The notes under the pieces: generated by a model
The model's database searches: none
Told to the model about the DNA's origin: nothing
Seen by the model: only the letters and a program-made list of their open reading frames with translations
Translations under genes and position numbers: made by a program
Source: Pseudomonadota bacterium
Lineage (GTDB): Bacteria; Bdellovibrionota_B; Oligoflexia; Oligoflexales; JAPPIL01
Reading direction: 5' to 3'
Assembly (NCBI GenBank): GCA_028877195.1
Contig: JAPPIL010000130.1
Location: 1-14,122 of the forward strand
DNA: 14,122 nucleotides
Shown: positions 14,108 through 14,122 of the stretch, one piece after another
Layout of the letters: each line of letters opens with the position of its first letter
Numbering within the stretch: position 1 is the first letter of the stretch

Positions 14108-14122
14108 TTATGCAACAAAGCC
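14108..14122. repeat. IS-end-like 15-nt motif, right copy
   Basis: The last 15 bases of the window are identical to 16-30 and in the same orientation. On the minus strand they read GGCTTTGTTGCATAA, similar to IS5/IS903-type inverted repeats. The bases just left of the two copies differ, and no opposing inverted copy was found nearby, so it may be the end of a degenerate or non-autonomous element. Confidence 0.35.

Overview
The window looks like chromosomal DNA of a moderately AT-rich, Gram-negative gammaproteobacterium-like organism. The reasons are an M16 protease III (pitrilysin), GlmS, PdxH and Ogt of proteobacterial type, a UbiX/UbiA quinone pair, and three SPII lipoproteins. I cannot name a genus from sequence alone. 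No RNA genes, CRISPR array, prophage or transposase gene is visible.

Layout. (1) 59-2681, minus strand: a tight operon of acyl-CoA desaturase, a UbiA-family prenyltransferase of the UbiA-other/MqnP type, and UbiX. (2) 2816-7548, plus strand: pitrilysin-like protease and glmS. (3) 7553-9863, minus strand, convergent with glmS: an operon of a VTC-domain (polyphosphate polymerase-like) protein, a DUF4956 membrane protein and a membrane-anchored SdiA-regulated/phytase-like protein. The last two abut with no gap. (4) 10033-11992, plus strand, divergent from the VTC operon: two lipoprotein genes 13 nt apart. One has 16 cysteines after its lipid cysteine, largely in C-X6-C spacing. The other has a Thr/Pro-rich linker, a 24-bp tandem repeat encoding YPTTRPTR and a C-terminal globular domain. 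(5) 12024-13323: pdxH (minus) and an O6-methylguanine-DNA methyltransferase gene (plus), divergent around a region with an 11-T run. (6) 13474-13866, minus: a small lipoprotein made mostly of 11-residue Leu/Asp/Gln repeats. Upstream lie a hairpin-rich segment and a second copy of the poly-T element.

How the genes relate. Quinone biosynthesis, amino-sugar supply and vitamin B6 salvage are housekeeping. The part most likely to be new is the divergent block 7553-11992. It pairs a putative polyphosphate-making VTC/DUF4956 membrane module and an extracytoplasmic SdiA-regulated/phytase-like protein with two unrecognised, probably surface-exposed lipoproteins. That the two operons form one envelope system is inference from gene order only.

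Both window edges carry the same 15-nt motif in the same orientation, which resembles the terminal inverted repeat of IS5/IS903-like elements. The region may therefore lie between repeated mobile-element ends.
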